64,000 nucleotides of DNA from Lyophyllum atratum (Eukaryota > Basidiomycota > Agaricomycetes > Agaricales > Lyophyllaceae): positions 992,001-1,056,000 of the forward strand of contig JACGCN010000007.1 in assembly GCA_014905825.1 (NCBI GenBank). Reading direction: 5' to 3'. Positions 22,121 through 33,052 of this stretch are shown piece by piece. The notes under the pieces were generated by a model that made no database searches, was not told where the DNA came from, and was given only the letters and a program-made list of their open reading frames with translations. Position numbers and translations under genes: made by a program. Position 1 is the stretch's first letter. The number at the start of each line of letters is the position of its first letter.

Positions 22121-24610
22121 CTATAAGTATACGTACAGACAGAGCCTGCAGAAGCGAGTTCCTGATCTTCGGGAAGCATGGAAGACAATACGCAGATAGC
22201 ACTCTTCGTCGAGCGATAAAGGGGGGGAGCCTGTTGAATGGTATAACTTATCACCAGAATAAATTTATGTATCTGCTTACCCTGGTTCTCGTTTTTCACC
22301 CTTACTGGATCCTCCTCAATGTTAGTTTCCACTGTATTCTTTATGCCAGTCGGGAGCCCGACCATATCCAGGTTCTCGATGTGAGGCATATTGACGTTGG
22401 AGGATATGGTGTCATCATTCGGCTGACGAGGCGCGGAGTCGGGGCAGTTCAGAAGCTGCCCCGCAGATTCACCCGTAGAAGTGACAGCCTCGAGCGATGA
22501 TGGCGCAAGGGCTGGCTGTACGGGATGATCAGAGAGATCAAGAACCTGCGGCGGAGTTGCTGCTTCAGACCCATCCATGTCAGGAGGAAGACTAGCGTCG
22601 ACATCATTTGACTCTGAGGGGCAAGTGGGAGATAGAGGCAGGCTAGGGTGATGTATACAGGTGTTTTGGGCTATAATCGGCGTAAGGCAACCGGAAGCAA
22701 CGCCGAGGGGCGATTCATGATCTAGACTTGTCGTCCGGGCTGTATCCGAGGGCATCTGATATGCCGGCACTCTGTATGTGCTGGCAAGCAAGGGTTTTGA
22801 ATCATATCCCTCCGTCATATCTCCACCTGCCAAAGGTGATACGCCATACACCGCAGAGCCTCCATTACCACCGGCTTCCAAGTCGCTCGGGGAAGCTGCA
22901 CAGGATCGACCAGTGCTGCCGTCAATCACATGTTCACCACAGGGGTTCAGCGTGAGCTGTACTTCGCTCGAAGCCTCGCCAATGGGAGATGTCGATCTGT
23001 TGACCATTAGAGGTTCCAGGCTCTCCACGGGAAAAGTTTGAGTAGCCTGAGTAATTATCAGTCAATTTACGATAAAACGATGCAATTACTCACTGTCGAA
23101 GGATACTGAGGCTGTTTGCGCGGTGAAGGAAGGATTTGTCGAGCTGAACAATCTGCCTCAACGACCGAAGTGAATAAGCGGCATAGAAGACGTACATGAA
23201 GCATCTGCTGTTGTGTCTGTTTTCTCGGTTTCGCCGGCTTCAGACGCACCGTTACTTGTACATTCACTCTTTTGTTTGAGTTGAAAAATCTCCTTCTCTA
23301 GTTGGCGGTTCTTCTCCTCCAGACGTTCAAGATTTGCCGCATAACCCAGCCCTAGTCCCGTAAAGTACTTGTAGTCTCGGAAGTAGGGTGCCAAGAGTCC
23401 AAATCGGGTCTTTCGCAATAGCACCTCTACGCAGTCGTGTGCATTTAGGAGGATGCGTGGTGGCAAGCTTCTAAATCCGTCAAACTTTTGCCCTCGAGAA
23501 ACAAAGTCTGACATTGTCGTCCACGTCGCCTCGGTTCCGTCTATCCATGCGATCATACCTAAAAGTTCCGGATGGACAAAATATAGAGAGTACAAGGGAT
23601 GCAAGCCAGGCCACTCCACCCAGACATTATGTCGTATAAAAATCCTGTGGCCTTGAGGAGAGACGAGGAAAAACATGTCACCAGGCACCCCATCGCCCGG
23701 GGACGGGGGAGACGGCCCCCAGAAATGGGAAAACGTTATGATATATTGGCCGTCATGGCTGGATTCATAACATGATCTGGTATAGTCGATGATGCTGGGA
23801 GTGACGAATGTACGTGAAAGCTGTTCGATGGGAAACGAGAGGACGTGATCTGGTTCTGTTTGATGACATGAAGAAGAAGCGTGAGAAATCCCAGAGGTCG
23901 AGGAAGATTTCTTCTTGGCTTGATCATCTTCAGCATCGCATCTGCTTTTCTTCCGCTTCGCGGGGACCGTTTTCTCAAGATCGGTGGGCTGCATGATTTC
24001 CTCTTGCTCTCGACATGGACTGGAAGTTTGTTCACGATCCCTCTCTGCTTGGGCAGGTGCAGCCGTCGAATAGGTTCGCAAGTACCCGGCGATGCATTCC
24101 GTAGTTGTGAGTAATTGGTCAAAGCCATCTGTCCGTCGCATTTCGTTAGTTTGAGTGCGCGTAGACTTGAAAGTGAAAGCACGGACTCCGTTCCACAGGC
24201 GGAGGCTCTTCATCAATGGAGTTCCAGGTCGGGCCAGTACTAGATGTACACCAGAAGTAAAGATCAGGGCGTAAAGGATGAGGAATGATTGAAACGCTGT
24301 AATTGGCGGGACCGCCCCATTTTCTCCACGAATCTCCTACATGAGCATAGACGTCATGGTTTCCTGGAGAGGTATCAATATAGATGTCTCTAGGATATCC
24401 CAGGTCCGACCGTGGGGGCCCTAGCCCGTGAATTTCCATGTGAGAACTGACATTATGCCAGTGGTGGACTACGACAGGATGACATTGGCTCGAAAATGTG
24501 CTTGACAAGATGGGAACATCGTTCCTGCGGGGTGCCTCCAAGGCGGAGCTAGCGAACCTGGATGATATTTCCTGTGCAATTGGCGCGGGGGGCGTGGTGC
24601 ATGTCGGCAT
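22121..24610 (-). CDS. protein of unknown function with C-terminal coiled coil and Ser/Pro-rich tail
   Basis: At least three exons can be followed on the minus strand. A first frame (24610-24146) has RDIYIDTSPGNHDVYAH and LYFWCTSSTG. The main frame (24216-23158) has a basic nuclear-signal-like AKRKKSRCD, then a globular-looking region with IIDYTRSCY, ITFSHFWGPSPP, GDMFFLVSPQGHRIFIRHN, WPGLHPLYSLYFVHPELLG and LLRKTRFGLLAPYFRDYKYF. It ends in a coiled coil (LERLEEKNRQLEKEIFQLKQ). A further frame (23028 down to about 22260) is Ser/Pro-rich, low complexity and joins across an intron with a good acceptor near 23047. The last exon ends at 22123-22121. I could not find the splice that joins the first frame to the main one, so these may be two genes or the ATG at 24216 may be the start. 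The Trp/Tyr-rich core suggests a folded domain that I cannot name. Confidence 0.5.
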
Positions 24611-25464
24611 GGCAACTGCTTTTCACCTCTCCTTTACCATCATCTTCACCAATGAAAAAGGAAGGGATGAAGATTGAGTTGAATCTGCAATTAGTCCTAA
24701 GCTTGTGGCGCAAGAGAAGGTAAGGGAAGAGCTCTATGAATCCGCGGAGGCCCATCTCACCGATCACAACGCCAAATTGCCTGCCCTGAACAATATTTTT
24801 TCAGATGCGGTTGCTAAACAAACCTGACATCGCCTCTCACCGTCAGTAGACTCGAACCCAGTCGCCTTGTCAGTTAACGCAATGTTTCATCGGAATGAGT
24901 GTGCGCAATGTTTAATCGGAAAATTGGAGAGTTCCGTTTTGGGATTGTGTGAGGGGGGTGATAACATCCAAGGCTCATTACACCCCAACAGCGTACCAAA
25001 TCCGTGACGGCTGGTGTCGAGACTACATAGGTCAGCGATTTCCTGTGATGTTGCTGAGAACTTCATCTTGCTACTGCCGTTTACCTGGCAAACATTCTTC
25101 AAGACTGTCACCGATCCATTCTAAGCATATAGGGTTGCGGACCAAGCCGCTCACGTCGAGAGTCAACCTCAAGACAGCTCAAGACTCAAGGCAAAATGCG
25201 TCCCTGAATTTCCAAGCGCCTCATCGTTATACCCTGTTATACCGTTGAAGTCATTATCGAAAATTCATATCACTATGATTAAAACGATCACAATTCCACC
25301 ATATGATATGGCCCCCGCATCTAGCCGTACGGTCTAGAGAACTAGCGGTAAGAAAACGAACGAAACGCATGAAACGAACAGTTCAGGTGATACTCATTTC
25401 CCAAGTGCGATATACAAGGAGACAGTAGAATCAGGCAAGCCGTCTACGAAAGGCTTCATGCTCT
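24611..25464. other. interval without an assigned gene
   Basis: This 850-base stretch lies between the start of the coiled-coil protein gene and the stop of the CFA20 gene. It contains only short frames without motifs. It probably includes the promoter of the former and the 3' untranslated region of the latter. Confidence 0.4.
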
Positions 25465-26412
25465 CTATTCGCTACCATATAGCTCGAACTCCCAGGGAAC
25501 CTTCTGCCCCGGCCCACCTTCAGCAAACCAGATTCTCCGGAGTCTGCACGTCGCGTAGACGCGGACGTAGGCCACATGGGAGTACGCTCCACTGGGTACT
25601 TCAGCGCGTGCGCCTCCAACGACATGGTCGTTGTCCGTCAATTTCGGGGACGAGAAATAGGGAAGATAGGATGGGAGGCAGAGGGTAAGGGTAGACCACG
25701 AGGTCAATGGGCGCGAAGATGACGGTGGGAATGCGAGTGGAAGATGGAGAAGCGGATACGCGTTGGGGGCGCGTGAGAGTCGGGGTTGTTTCTAGATGAA
25801 AGGCAGGTGATGCTTGAGCAGCCGAGCAAGGATTAGAGGCACATTATGAAGTCCTAGCTTGTAGAAGCAGGTCAAGAGAGATGCTTTCGCCCACTCTTGA
25901 AAATTGGCAAGATTCCAGCGGAAGAAATCTCAAATGAAGAAAGGAAGGTGGGACTGCACCTGGAATGTGGATAGCCGCAGGATCCCCATACGACCAGACT
26001 GATCGACCAGGCCGACCTCGAAAGACCATTCCTTGCCCATATTGCGTACTTGGACGTGCATCCACGGGTGCTTGATCCCTAGATCAGTTGACTTGTCACG
26101 GGTGCCCGAGTGCGGGTGGCCACGGACAGGAGGGCATTGAATATACGTGGATCTAAGGGTGGGCGATTGGATCTGAAGCACGGTTTGGTTCAAAGTGTAG
26201 TCGGCATCGGTCTCAGGGTGCTCGACCTGGGTAGGTGGTACAATGACCGCGGGTGCTGGTGGGTGGGGTTGTGACTTCTGATCATGGAGGAGGTGGATAC
26301 AGGAGTCCGCGGGCAGAGACGTGTCCACGCTTTCTGAGAATAACTGGAGAGGTGCTGAGCCTGTTGAAGAAAAAAGCGAAACGACAGAGGTCTGGACAGC
26401 CGTAGAAAACAT
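25465..26412 (-). CDS. CFA20-domain protein (Bug22-like)
   Basis: Two exons encode a CFA20 domain. CFA20/Bug22 proteins bind tubulin in cilia and basal bodies, and related domains also occur in nuclear proteins. Exon 1 (26412 to about 25962) starts MFSTAVQTSVVSLFSSTGSA, close to the family opening (M-F-x(5-6)-G/V-x-x-S-I/L-F-S-x-G-S-x-P-L). It continues with SPTLRSTYIQCP, the DLGIKHPWMHVQVRNMGKEW segment and SFEVGLVDQSG. Between residues about 45 and 85 it has a Pro/Gln/His-rich insertion not present in canonical CFA20. Exon 2 (starting near 25794) carries LLHLPLAF, SWSTLTLCLPSYLPYF, a second insertion around GGARAEVPSG, and the highly typical SHVAYVRVYATCRLRRIWF, ending PWEFELYGSE with TAG at 25467-25465. 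The intron is about 165 bases, long for this window. The domain call is firm; the function in a fungus is unknown. Confidence 0.8.
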
Positions 26413-29400
26413 GGAGGTTGGATTGCAGCCTAGACCTGAGCCGTCGTGATACCGATATTCCCTCAGTAGTTCTGAACGAGAAATTGCATATGTACCCTTA
26501 GGACCGTTATCGGTTCACTTCCTTGTCGATGGACTGAACCTGTTCAATGGGTTTCGGGCAAGTTTTGGCTTGGATGAGTTGTCGGAGTTCAAAGCTGTGA
26601 AAACATTTGATGGTCATTTTGCAGGCGTATAAGTCTGTATAAGTGACTTCGGACGTTTCATGCGACAACGAAAAATACGGACCAGCTACGAGGACTCTTA
26701 CAAGCCATGTAGGTGAGCCTGAACAGCAGATATTTTGCTCTACTGTTCAAGACATGGAATTGCATAGTACCATGCTAACTTGAAACCTTATAGACCTTTA
26801 GCTCTCCCGGGTCGTTCTTTCGCCCGCCAACCGTGACGCTCGATTTCAGGACATCCTTGGCCCCCATTGAATATCTCCAGCAATTTCATCTCGTCAATCT
26901 CACATTTATGTTAGCGCAAGTCCGTCTCTGTTCTTCGGTGTTGTTGTTGATCGAATTTCACTTGCAACTCACCTGGCCCCGGCTGGGATCATGACGCGCA
27001 TCCACTTGGAGCCCTTCTGATAGTATAATTGGTATTCGATGACACTCTGGTGTCGCCACTCCTATGTTCGCACCGCGATATAACTCAACACCAGACGTTC
27101 AACTGCGTTGATGGCCGGTTCGTTGGTGGAAGGTCCGGCGCTATAGATCGGCACCAGGCATATCGATTCGAGTCGCTCCAACTTTTTCGAGGCAAGCTCT
27201 ACTACTTCCAAACGTCTCCATCTCCGCGGCTCCGAATGCCCCACATCACGCAGACCACATCCAACCAACCTGAGCGTGCTTCCAAGGCTCATCCCGCGAA
27301 GTAGACTGATCAGCGTTTTCGGCGGCCACAGCAGTCTTGCTCTGGGTCAGTGCCATACTCGTGCCTGCATGGACGCCTCTTCTGATAGGAGGCCCCCACG
27401 ATCAACGCGACGCGCGTACGATGTGCACTTACGCGTATTACTTGTTACATAGGAGGTAACGTGTCGCGACTGCTCTATTCATCTTGCCACATCCGGCAGG
27501 GATGGAGTGTCCCCATGCCTTGTACCTTTCGCACTTCTTCTGGCTTTCTCGGGCTTCCTTCACAACGTTCGCGTTCGCGCGTGACTTGAACGATAAGTGC
27601 CTCGCCGAGGCATCTGGGGTTCTCGTGTAACTCCCTCAGTCCCGCGGTAGCGTTATAGGTTCGAAGCCAATCAGACAGTCCTCCTGACCACAACTCTCAC
27701 CCACATCGACGGAGGACTCGTATAAGGTCTCAACCTTCTGTCTGGTATGGCTCAGGATTCGGTGCTTATGATACTGGATACTGGATCGATTTTGGCGCTC
27801 ATTTCAAGAAATCAGCACTAACTCCGAACCCTCGACTGCGCCAAACGTACCTGAGCTTGTCTCATCCGTGATTCACGGGGGTCTTCACATCAGATTGGAA
27901 AAATTCTATGGCAGGTTCTGGAAACTGGCCCGACACCGATGATTGTTGAAAGCCTTCGCCACGATCCGATGGCACAATGACCAGGCGGACCATCTATTGA
28001 CTTGACTTGCCACGACGACAAGTGGCTTGATTCACAACCCTCATCGAACTTCTGGCGACTGACGTGGACAATGACCCTCTTGCACAGCGAAACTCAACGC
28101 TCCACAACCAGATTGATTGACGTGCCCCCTTCGTCAATGCGAATCTGGACCTAATCTCTTCGGAGTGGATTCTATCGCTGGATCGCACCGCAGTCGAAAG
28201 TTACCAGCCTTCGGCGAAGAAACTCTAGCCTACTCTGACTCTGCGGTATGACTTCGCCGTCGGCCTCCTCCACGGGTATGGCAGAAGCGGAACCCGGCAT
28301 TCAATCTTGCATGCCAACAGACGAATCACGTTCCACATGGACCGCAACTTGTGCAATGCGCATCTTCGCCTGATGTTCGTGTTACGAGGATAATTGACAG
28401 GCCTTCGAGGAAGCGTGATGGAGTACCTTTACCTCTAGCTGTACAATGTACGTATCTCGGAGTTGCTGGGACAGCCTATACACGCAGACTTAAACTACCT
28501 CTTGAGGCGGATGTCGCATGATTTGGGCTCTGCAAATAAGCGGAACGACTCGAAATGACGTCGATAGTGGACGTGCGACAATTCAAGCCTAACGATCTGC
28601 ACTTTTCTCCATTCCGCTGCTTTCGGAGCGAGTTGCGACATCTCACAGTGAAATCCAGGATATCCGCCCACCTACCGCCGTATTCCAAGATCAAGGCCCT
28701 CAGAATCACACAAGTTCCAATCTCGACTTGTATACTCTAGTCCTGGCGCGCTTCCTCTCCACGGTAAGTTTCTCAGGCTGCTGCTGGGTTGATCTTGTTA
28801 AAATCCAGGCCACGAATAAAGCGCGATATGCAGACCATCCGCAGAGCTTAGCCCACCGATATCACACATAAGCGGTCACGGCCCGGGGCGCGACAAACTG
28901 TGACCCTCAATCCAATAACTTCAGCATTTCACAACTTCGAACTTCGAAGCTCGCAAGATATCTCTTCCTTCGTGCTTCCATCGGACCCTAGCGTGTACTA
29001 CGGTGCATACCACACTTGTGCAGGGTCTTTCAACACGCGAGCGGGCTTAGGCAGAGATCGCGAGAGAATTTGGATTCCGAGTCGGAGACCAATGAATATC
29101 GTTACCCCGGTGATTTGAAAGGGAACGAGGCGACACTTTGCAGCATCGGTGACGTGAGGATTTTCCCTGATTTCAACGCTTTGGAGGCCGGCTTCGCTGG
29201 TGTCCTCGTTATGACAAAGTAGATGATTGGATACGTGTCGCGGCGCTTTCGCTGTTCAATGATGGTCAACAGGGGGAGATACAGCGGGAGCCTCTGCAAT
29301 AGCAGGCAAACGGGAGTAACACGCGGATCACCACATAATATCAGACGCGCTAGCGGGGCATGCGTGTGTTTTCGTACGTGCCACCCCCACCGCGCACCAT

Positions 29401-31274
29401 CGAGCGCGCTTGGGCTACGAATCGCAACCGTAAACCATTTCTGCGTACGTACGATCTACTGCGGTCGTTCTTCTGTAACATGGGCTAAGGGCCACATTCG
29501 CGGCGCGCACGATGCAACAACGATCACTTTGCTTTTTTGACTGGATCGCAATGTGTTTGACAATTTAGGCTCGGGCTGCGGGCTCCAGGGAAAACTTGAA
29601 GGCACGTACCGAGGGCTTCGTCCTTCGGGTACGCGTTGTGGTACGGCATACCGGGGAATAATCAGCAGGAAGAGAGGGAGGAGCGGCGGCCGGGGAAAAG
29701 TGGGTCGGATGTTGATTCAGGGAGACTTCTGTGAGGTAAACACGATGATCGTGTGTCGAGTAGATATTTCCTGAGGCCTAGCGTTGAGGTGTAAGATTGT
29801 ATCCGTATCCGCGGACGACTCACAATAAGGGTCAGTTTTGAAATAGATTACAGCTGTGACACCATAAAACTTGTCATTAAATTAAGGAGAACCAAAGGAG
29901 CGGGACTGGCACCTGGTATCAGGGTTTTATCTGGAGAGATCAATGAATGAACTCAACATGCAAGGTTCAAACTCTGATAGTTCAATTCTCAATCACCTGG
30001 CCTGCACGACCTGGCTCGGAACTGGACTTGAAGCTGAGTGCTCGTAGATCTAGAGGAGCAAGGGCACGAGTCCGGGCAGATGAATCTCAGTCGAGCTGGT
30101 GCAACGAGGGGCAGCTGAGCTGATACGCGTCACGGGGAGAAAAGGGGATGGACGGCCACCAGGGATCAGATCGTGGTGCCTGTTTTTGAGTTTTTGTATT
30201 CGTGCCCTGAGAAAGAGAAGGGTGGCTGGTCCTAGGGCATGGTACATACGGATACATGGGAAAATTCATGGACCCACGCCAGCTCGTGATGATAGAGCAC
30301 GGGTCATGGGTAGAATTGGGGGCGGCCCAGATGTTGGGTAGAGAATACATAGGCCGTAGAAAGGTTTTGAGAAGAAACTTGACGGGTTCGAGGAGACCGT
30401 GACGATTGTCAAACGCGGTCTCTGTCGACCGAAAGAAGGGAGCGATCTGCGGTCATAATCAGTATCTGCGAGCAGGCCACGCTTTTCAGACGTCAAGCTC
30501 TCCGATCAGCTTCAATGCGCAGGTATTCCTGGAACACCATCGTGCAGGAGGAAGGAGCCCCAGAAGTGTTTGACAAAGAAGCGGCGGCGAACAGGAAGCG
30601 TCTTGTAATCGATAACATACAAAGATGTGGGTGAACGGAGGTAGGGCCTCGTGTAATGGTATGTCTGTCGAGAATGAGAACATGGCCGATCAGAAGAAGA
30701 CGAGGAATTGACTCGCGTTGTGTGGCTGCAGACGCGCGAAGAAAAAGAGCAGGGCCAGGCACCGAGGGTTAGTGTGTACTCGGAGGCTAAATATCGAGAT
30801 ATCCTATTGGCTTGGGCCGACATGGTATACGCCCGATGTGTGGCCAAGGGGTAGGACACCGGGGAGTGAGAGGCCGAATGTGACATTTAAATGAAAGCCG
30901 CTGAGATTGAAAGACCGGATTAGGCAGGTGACAGGCGGCGCACGAGGTTCTTGCGGATCCCTCTGCGAGCTGGTCCCGTTGTGGTAGCGGGCTGGGTTAT
31001 CGTCTGCATCAGCGTTCGTATCAGGTTGGAATCAGTTGCGTGCCAATGAACGGCGATCTGGTTCTCTGCTGTGATCCTCGGTCGTGGGCTCGGTGTGTTT
31101 CTGCCACAAAATATCCTGTCATCACGCGTTTCGCCCTGGCGCGATCCCAATCTTCTTCCAGCCCGCACACATTCAGCCCTGCCAGATATAAGTCCTGCCA
31201 TGGACCTTCTGTTGCCTTCTCCAGCTCGCTAGCCCCATCCCTGACGTCCCTCCATAGCCCAGAAACTAGGCTCT
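26413..31274. other. 4.9-kb gene-poor interval
   Basis: No gene can be supported. A minus-strand frame at 27292-27062 (LRLVGCGLRDVGH, RRLEVVELASKKLERLE) and a plus-strand frame at 28555-28740 (FRSELRHLTVKSRISAHLPP) resemble leucine-rich F-box-type fragments, but stops and frame changes surround them. From 28.9 to 31.2 kb only short frames occur. The last 300 bases are likely the promoter of the gene at 31275. Confidence 0.35.
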
Positions 31275-33052
31275 ATGGCCCAGCCTCTCCCTTATACCGA
31301 CCGACAGCTCCTCCTTGCCGCTGGCCTTTCAGCCACCTCAACCCAACCTCCTACCTCGCCATGGCAGCAGTTTCAGTCGATGGGCAGATCGTCCCAGCAG
31401 CCTACAGCATCATCATCATCGTGGCCGATGTACTACGAACAACCGGACGCGTGGCCTGCCGAACTTCCACAGCAGGATTCGTACCGCTCTCATGTTGAGC
31501 TTTCCACTTCATACGTCTATCCCGACCCTGCTTGGCGCCCCAGCGTTCCGTGCCCCGGCCATACCGTATTCCCTCCCGCGTCACGTGATCCTCATGCCAG
31601 TGCATCACCTCCGCACTCGAGTCCCAGCCCTTTAGATGACCATGATTCCGACACCCAACCATACGAAGAGGAAGAGGCTGGTTTAGGATTGCTCGACATG
31701 GGTGCAGGGTTTACACGTCCAACGCTCTTGACATCGAGTTTCACGCCGAGGACTAATCCATACCCCCGCCACTCGCCCTCGACACCCACCCCCAGTCCCA
31801 CTCCTTCCGTCAAAGAAGAGCCCGAAGACGTCGAAAGTCCCTTTATTATGGAGATTTCCGCACCACAAGCCTACACCTCCTTACTCTCACAATCTCTGGC
31901 GCCCCCGACAGAGGTACCTCTTCGCGCGACGCAGGCTTCCTCTGAGATGCGCAGCATGATGACAGCCTTTCGTATCAATCCCTTCACGATGCACAACGGC
32001 GAGGGCCGCGGTACCGTGCCTGTGCAGCACGAGGTCGCACATGCACTCGACGCCGAGCCGCTCATTTTCGAGTTCCAGCTGGACCTCTACAACATGGATA
32101 TCGTCCATGTCGATCCTTGTGATCCCAACTTAGGTCTGGATCTGAAGGATACTGTGGAATCTGAGCCGCTACGCTCGTTCTCGCCCGACTTTGAGCTGCA
32201 CGAAGCGCAGACAATATCCGAGGTGGACCACGACCAGAATGAGTGGCGGGAATATTCAGCGGATGCATCGGGCAAGCCGCCGACGCCAGACCCGCAAACT
32301 TGGGAGCTTGGATTTCCGCAATCCGAGGATCGTTTCTCCACTCTGACTTCTTCGACCAATATGCCTCACTACCATTCGAGCCCTCGCCGCCAGCCGCGGC
32401 TGCATCACTGTACGTCACTTGTGCTTACTTTTGTTGCGCGGCCCAAGCTCATCATCGACCAACCTTTCCTTTTTGCTCCCCTCGTCCTTCCACTCTGCCT
32501 GGATCTTCCAAATCCTCTTTGCCCTTTCGTTTTCACTTTTACCTTTCCAGCGTTCTCGCATCCTTACCTCCAAAAAGCCGCGGCCGGCGGGGACTCTGGT
32601 TACACAAGCTCAAGCTCATCCGGCGTTCATCTCCACAATCATACTCATAGCCATTCACAACACGGCCAGGCCAATTACAACCACAACCACAATCATCACC
32701 TGTACCATAAACAGCACCACCGCATGGCACCTCCAGAGCAACAAGTGTCCCAGCACTACCCGCAATGGGCCACATCATCTTCCTCGTCCTTGCGGGGCGC
32801 CGGCTATCACGACACGGCTTCGCGAAGCAGCAGTACTACGTACGCGTCGTCCGGGTCGCCTGGGTGTGACGTAAGTACCCCCTTCAACTTATCTTTGGAA
32901 TTTTATTATGTGGATAACGGCCTGACGATTTATTTCCATAGCTTGCGGACTCCCCAGCGCTATCTATCGTGCCCGTACGCCGCTGGTCTCTCCCCGACAC
33001 GCACCCACATGCGAACATCCATGCACCCGCGCCGATGCCATTCCTCGCGTAA
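31275..33052 (+). CDS. Ser/Pro/His-rich protein of unknown function
   Basis: I read three exons: 31275-32409, 32551-32870 and 32942-33052. They total 1566 bases and 521 residues. Introns have good GTACGT/CCAG and GTAAGT/ATAG borders, and the joins keep the frame (HHSFSHPYL; CDLADSPALSIV). The protein is mostly low complexity: Ser/Pro/Gln-rich start, an acidic patch (DDHDSDTQPYEEEEAG, about residue 125), SPTPSVKEEPEDVESPF, and a better-conserved-looking core with PLIFEFQLDLYNMDIVHVDP (about 275). After intron 1 it is His/Asn-rich (HNHTHSHSQHG) and it closes with PVRRWSLPDTHPHANIHAP. This composition is typical of fungal regulatory or nuclear proteins, but no DNA-binding domain is visible. Reading straight through the introns would give a longer, less plausible 623-residue product. 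Confidence 0.6.

Noticed and set aside
26413..28760. F-box/leucine-rich gene
   Set aside because: Leu-rich peptides occur in two places on opposite strands, but there is no F-box motif and stops cannot be removed with plausible introns.
32539..32778. minus-strand Gly/Cys frame opposite the His/Asn-rich exon
   Set aside because: It is explained by reverse reading of CAC/AAC repeats in the plus-strand gene.
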